DNA of 8,294 bases from an uncultured Chlorobiales bacterium (GTDB lineage Bacteria; Bacteroidota; Chlorobiia; Chlorobiales; Chlorobiaceae): assembly GCA_903901395.1 (NCBI GenBank), contig CAIUQW010000143.1, positions 1 through 8,294 on the forward strand, read 5' to 3'. The notes under the pieces are model-generated. The model ran no database searches and was not told the origin of the DNA. It saw nothing but the letters and a program-made list of their open reading frames with translations. A program made the position numbers and the translations under genes. Shown one piece after another: positions 6,334 to 8,294 of this stretch. Within the stretch, counting starts at the first letter, position 1. Every line of letters starts with the position of its first letter.

Positions 6334-7341
6334 ATGTGCTTTGCAAAGCCCGGCTATCTCATCCTTTTGTGGGTGCTCATTCCACTCTCGGCTCTGATGC
6401 TTTACGGAGTTCGCCGAAAGCTCGCACGCCAAAAAAAGATCGACGGCACCGGCGGAGTTGCCGGAATCCTGCCGCCCGTGAGCGTCAGAAAGCTCGTGCT
6501 GCGCCGTCTCATGCTGCTGCTCTCGGGGGCGCTGATGATCGTGTCGATGGCTGGCCCGCAGTTGTGCAGCGGCCAGAAACCGGAACGTCAGAAAGGGATC
6601 GAGGTTGTTTTCATGCTCGATATTTCCAACTCCATGCTGGCGAGGGATACCGCGCCCGACCGTTTGAGCCGCGCCAGGTCGGAGTTGCTGCAGATCAGCC
6701 GAAACATCGGCGATGGGCGCAAGGCACTGCTGCTGTTTGCTGGAACGCCTGTCGTGCAGTGCCCGCTGACCGATGACGAGGAAGATTTCGAAATCCTGCT
6801 CGACATGGCGACGCCTGACCTGATCTCGACGCAAGGCACCGATTACCACCGCGCCTTCGAAGCCGCGCTGAAGCTTGCCGATTCCGCCGACCGTACCTCG
6901 GGCAACGAAACAGTACTGGTGCTCTGCAGCGACGGAGAGGATCACGGAAACGGTCTCGATGACATTGCCGCGGCGCTGAAAAAGCGTGGCGTGTATCTCC
7001 ACGTGATCGGCGTAGGCGGAGTTCAGCCCGTGCAGATACCCATGCCGGGCGGGCCGAAGCGCGACGCACAGGGACGGATCGTGCTGACCTCGTTCAGCCC
7101 CGAACGGCTTGCCAGTCTCATCAAAACCGCGAATGGAAAATTCTACTACAGCCGTCCCGATACGCCGGTTCATGCGGCCGTTACCGCCGATATTGTCGGC
7201 GAAGCTGCCTCCGCCCGGTGGATCATGGCGCCGGCTCGGCGCGTTCCGGTGCACGGCGAGATGATCTTTGTCGCGCTTCTGTTTTTCGTTTCAGGATCGA
7301 TAATGACCGATGTCAAACGTCCATCCGATCAAAAAGCCTGA
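6334..7341 (+). CDS. batB: BatB-type membrane-anchored VWA-domain protein
   Basis: 335 residues from ATG at 6334-6336, two bases after the batA stop. An upstream GTG at 6253 is in frame but lies inside batA and gives no family-like sequence, so I reject it. Segments: N-terminal helix at about 8-26 (YLILLWVLIPLSALMLYGV), second helix at about 57-75 (RRLMLLLSGALMIVSMAG), VWA domain from about 90 to 290, C-terminal helix at about 309-324 (EMIFVALLFFVSGSI). The MIDAS is intact: D96-x-S98-x-S100 (DISNSM), T169 (TQGTDYHRA) and D200 (SDGED). The DISNSMLARDTAPDRLSRAR block is characteristic of BatB. It presumably partners BatA in the inner membrane. In canonical loci batC, batD and batE follow; here the next genes are an unrelated small ORF and clpB. 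Confidence 0.92.
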   Translation: MCFAKPGYLILLWVLIPLSALMLYGVRRKLARQKKIDGTGGVAGILPPVSVRKLVLRRLMLLLSGALMIVSMAGPQLCSGQKPERQKGIEVVFMLDISNSMLARDTAPDRLSRARSELLQISRNIGDGRKALLLFAGTPVVQCPLTDDEEDFEILLDMATPDLISTQGTDYHRAFEAALKLADSADRTSGNETVLVLCSDGEDHGNGLDDIAAALKKRGVYLHVIGVGGVQPVQIPMPGGPKRDAQGRIVLTSFSPERLASLIKTANGKFYYSRPDTPVHAAVTADIVGEAASARWIMAPARRVPVHGEMIFVALLFFVSGSIMTDVKRPSDQKA

Positions 7342-7361
7342 ACTGTCAGGATTGGCGGATG

Positions 7362-7390
7362 TTGGCATCTTGCCTGAAAGATTGTTAAAT
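7362..7390 (+). promoter_or_regulatory. Putative promoter of the 95-residue orphan gene
   Basis: TTGGCA (7362-7367, 5 of 6 to consensus), 17-base spacer, TTAAAT (7385-7390, 4 of 6). It lies just past the batB stop and about 70 bases ahead of the small gene. Spacing is ideal; the -10 is only fair. Confidence 0.45.
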
Positions 7391-7461
7391 TCCACAAGAC
7401 CAGAGCTGAAGAGCTTCTCGTCACCTCACTTTTTCACTACACCAGAACAAAACGCAGCGAT

Positions 7462-7749
7462 ATGGAGCAGTACGCAACGGGACAGAAAATTCTCGATCCC
7501 ATCGAACGCGCCAAACTTGGCGTGAAGGTTTTCAATCTGCCTTACAGCCAGGCTGAAGCACTCATCGACGAGTACGTGAGCGGAAAGAATTACGACCAGG
7601 CAAGCGTCGATTTTTTCAAGGATCAGGTGGCTACGCAGATTCACATCCGCGAAAAGGGTGCAGAGCTACTCGTTACCGGCGGGGAGATCGTCAAAGTGCT
7701 TTCGCGCTCTTTCATGCAGAACTTGCCAAAAGCTCTCGATCGGAGTTGA
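7462..7749 (+). CDS. Small conserved-looking protein, unrecognised
   Basis: 95 residues, soluble, mixed charge (MEQYATGQKILDPIERAKLG...NLPKALDRS). I do not recognise a family. It has no signal peptide, membrane segment or cysteines. The middle (SQAEALIDEYVSGKNYDQASVDFFKDQVATQIHIREKGAEL) looks like amphipathic helices, followed by a short GGE turn. Codon use matches batB and clpB, and no better ORF overlaps it, supporting a real gene. ATG at 7462 has no clear Shine-Dalgarno; this is also true of clpB here. It follows batB by 120 bases and precedes clpB by about 190, on the same strand, with its own putative promoter. A stress-related role by association with clpB would be speculation. Confidence 0.65.
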   Translation: MEQYATGQKILDPIERAKLGVKVFNLPYSQAEALIDEYVSGKNYDQASVDFFKDQVATQIHIREKGAELLVTGGEIVKVLSRSFMQNLPKALDRS

Positions 7750-7753
7750 TCGA
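7736..7753 (+). terminator. Weak hairpin at the end of the 95-residue gene
   Basis: TCGATC (7736-7741), six-base loop, GATCGA (7748-7753): a perfect 6-bp stem overlapping the stop codon. Only a short T run (CTTTTCC) follows seven bases later, so termination would be inefficient. It may be chance. Confidence 0.25.
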
Positions 7754-7825
7754 AACAGGCTTTTCCTGATTTGCACAGATGCCTGAGTACCAGAATCGCG
7801 TGCGCCACATTCCAGGTTCAGCCGT

Positions 7826-7865
7826 GTGACATTTTTGCTTTTTTGGTGGTTATTATGATGATAAC
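7826..7865 (+). promoter_or_regulatory. Putative clpB promoter with overlapping 17-bp palindrome
   Basis: GTGACA (7826-7831) and TATTAT (7851-7856) each match consensus at 5 of 6, but the spacer is long at 19 bases. The -10 lies inside a near-perfect 17-bp palindrome at 7849-7865, GTTATTATGATGATAAC, with one mismatched pair (T7854/G7860) around a central G. Such an overlap would suit a repressor site. It does not resemble the CIRCE element (TTAGCACTC-N9-GAGTGCTAA) used by HrcA. The start of clpB is 73 bases further on. Confidence 0.4.
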
Positions 7866-7938
7866 ACAATGCGGAAAAAGCTCTTGAGCTTGCCTCCGTC
7901 ATGAAAAAAGTACCGAAAACAGCAAGAAGCGATCAATC

Positions 7939-8294
7939 ATGCATTTCGATCAGAACAAATTTACCGTCAAGGCGCAGGAGGCTCTTCAGGCGGCCTCGAT
8001 GCTTGCCAGCAGCAAGCAGAACCAGCATATCGAACCCGATCACTTGCTTAGCGTCATGCTGGGCGATAATGACAATATTGCCTGCCAGATCGCGCGAAAA
8101 CTCGAAGCGCCCGTCGATACGCTCCTCAGCGTCATCGACCGCGAGATCGACCGCATCCCGAAAGTGACCGGCGCGTCTGCGACCGGCCAGTACATCTCCA
8201 CAGACCTCGGCAAGGTGTTCGACACGGCGCTGAAGGAGGCCGAGCAGCTCAAGGACGAGTACATCAGCTCCGAGCACCTCTTCATCGCCATGAG
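7939..8294 (+). CDS. clpB: ATP-dependent disaggregase ClpB, N-terminal part only
   Basis: Open to the window end; 118 codons are visible. ClpB is a hexameric AAA+ chaperone that, with DnaK, threads and refolds aggregated cytoplasmic proteins after heat stress. The visible part is the N-terminal Clp repeat domain: first repeat FTVKAQEALQAASMLASSKQN...IEPDHLLSVMLGD (residues about 8-52), second repeat ISTDLGKVFDTALKEAEQL...YISSEHLFIAM (about 84-118). The MHFDQNKFTVKAQEAL opening matches bacterial ClpB rather than ClpA or ClpC. ATG at 7939-7941 is chosen on that basis; only a poor AAGAAG lies about 10 bases upstream. An upstream ATG at 7901 is out of frame. The Walker motifs lie beyond the window. 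Identification is secure. Confidence 0.95.
   Translation, partial: MHFDQNKFTVKAQEALQAASMLASSKQNQHIEPDHLLSVMLGDNDNIACQIARKLEAPVDTLLSVIDREIDRIPKVTGASATGQYISTDLGKVFDTALKEAEQLKDEYISSEHLFIAM

Noticed and set aside
6025..7254. Long minus-strand open frame antisense to batA/batB
   Set aside because: High-GC shadow of the real VWA genes; the translation has no domain character and is His/Arg-rich in the way of antisense frames.
7750..7938. CIRCE/HrcA operator upstream of clpB
   Set aside because: No TTAGCACTC...GAGTGCTAA-like sequence is present.

Overview
The window reads as a chromosomal segment of moderately GC-rich DNA with a lower-GC accessory stretch in the middle. Gene content (topA with three C-terminal zinc fingers, a batA-batB pair, clpB) and the 'GGAC' repeat flavour of the intergenic DNA are compatible with a green sulfur bacterium (Chlorobium/Chlorobaculum type) or a relative in the Bacteroidetes/Chlorobi group. 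That placement is inference from memory of such genomes; no marker gene in the window proves it.

Layout. (1) 1-2088, + strand: the 3' five-sixths of topA (DNA topoisomerase I), entering the window just after the Toprim acidic motif. (2) 2089-3496: a small lower-GC islet on the minus strand with two genes. An AbiU2-like HEPN protein is followed downstream by a four-helix-bundle-suffix protein (relative of the 23S rRNA intervening-sequence proteins). The latter is bracketed by two inverted arrays of a 9-nt repeat, which together make an imperfect 29-bp inverted repeat. (3) 3497-4420: a minus-strand exported TPR protein with its own Shine-Dalgarno and a likely rho-independent terminator. (4) 4421-5332: about 0.9 kb with no intact gene, holding a 39-codon ORF that looks like a fusion of remnants, an 8-bp perfect hairpin, a third 9-nt-period GGAC array, and a truncated, frameshifted IS3-family transposase relic. 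(5) 5333-7341, + strand: batA and batB, two membrane-anchored VWA proteins in a tight operon with a good sigma70-like promoter only about 11 bp outside the inferred end of the IS relic. (6) 7462-7749: a 95-residue orphan. (7) 7939-end: the start of clpB, preceded by a 17-bp near-palindrome.

How the parts fit. topA, batAB and clpB are housekeeping or stress/envelope genes with uniform codon use. The stretch between topA and batA looks like an accumulation zone: a possible defence-type HEPN gene, a putative repeat-bounded mobile or RNA-structured four-helix-bundle cassette, an IS relic and dispersed repeats. The most interesting signal is the repeat architecture around the four-helix-bundle gene and its reappearance as a gene-less array 2 kb away.
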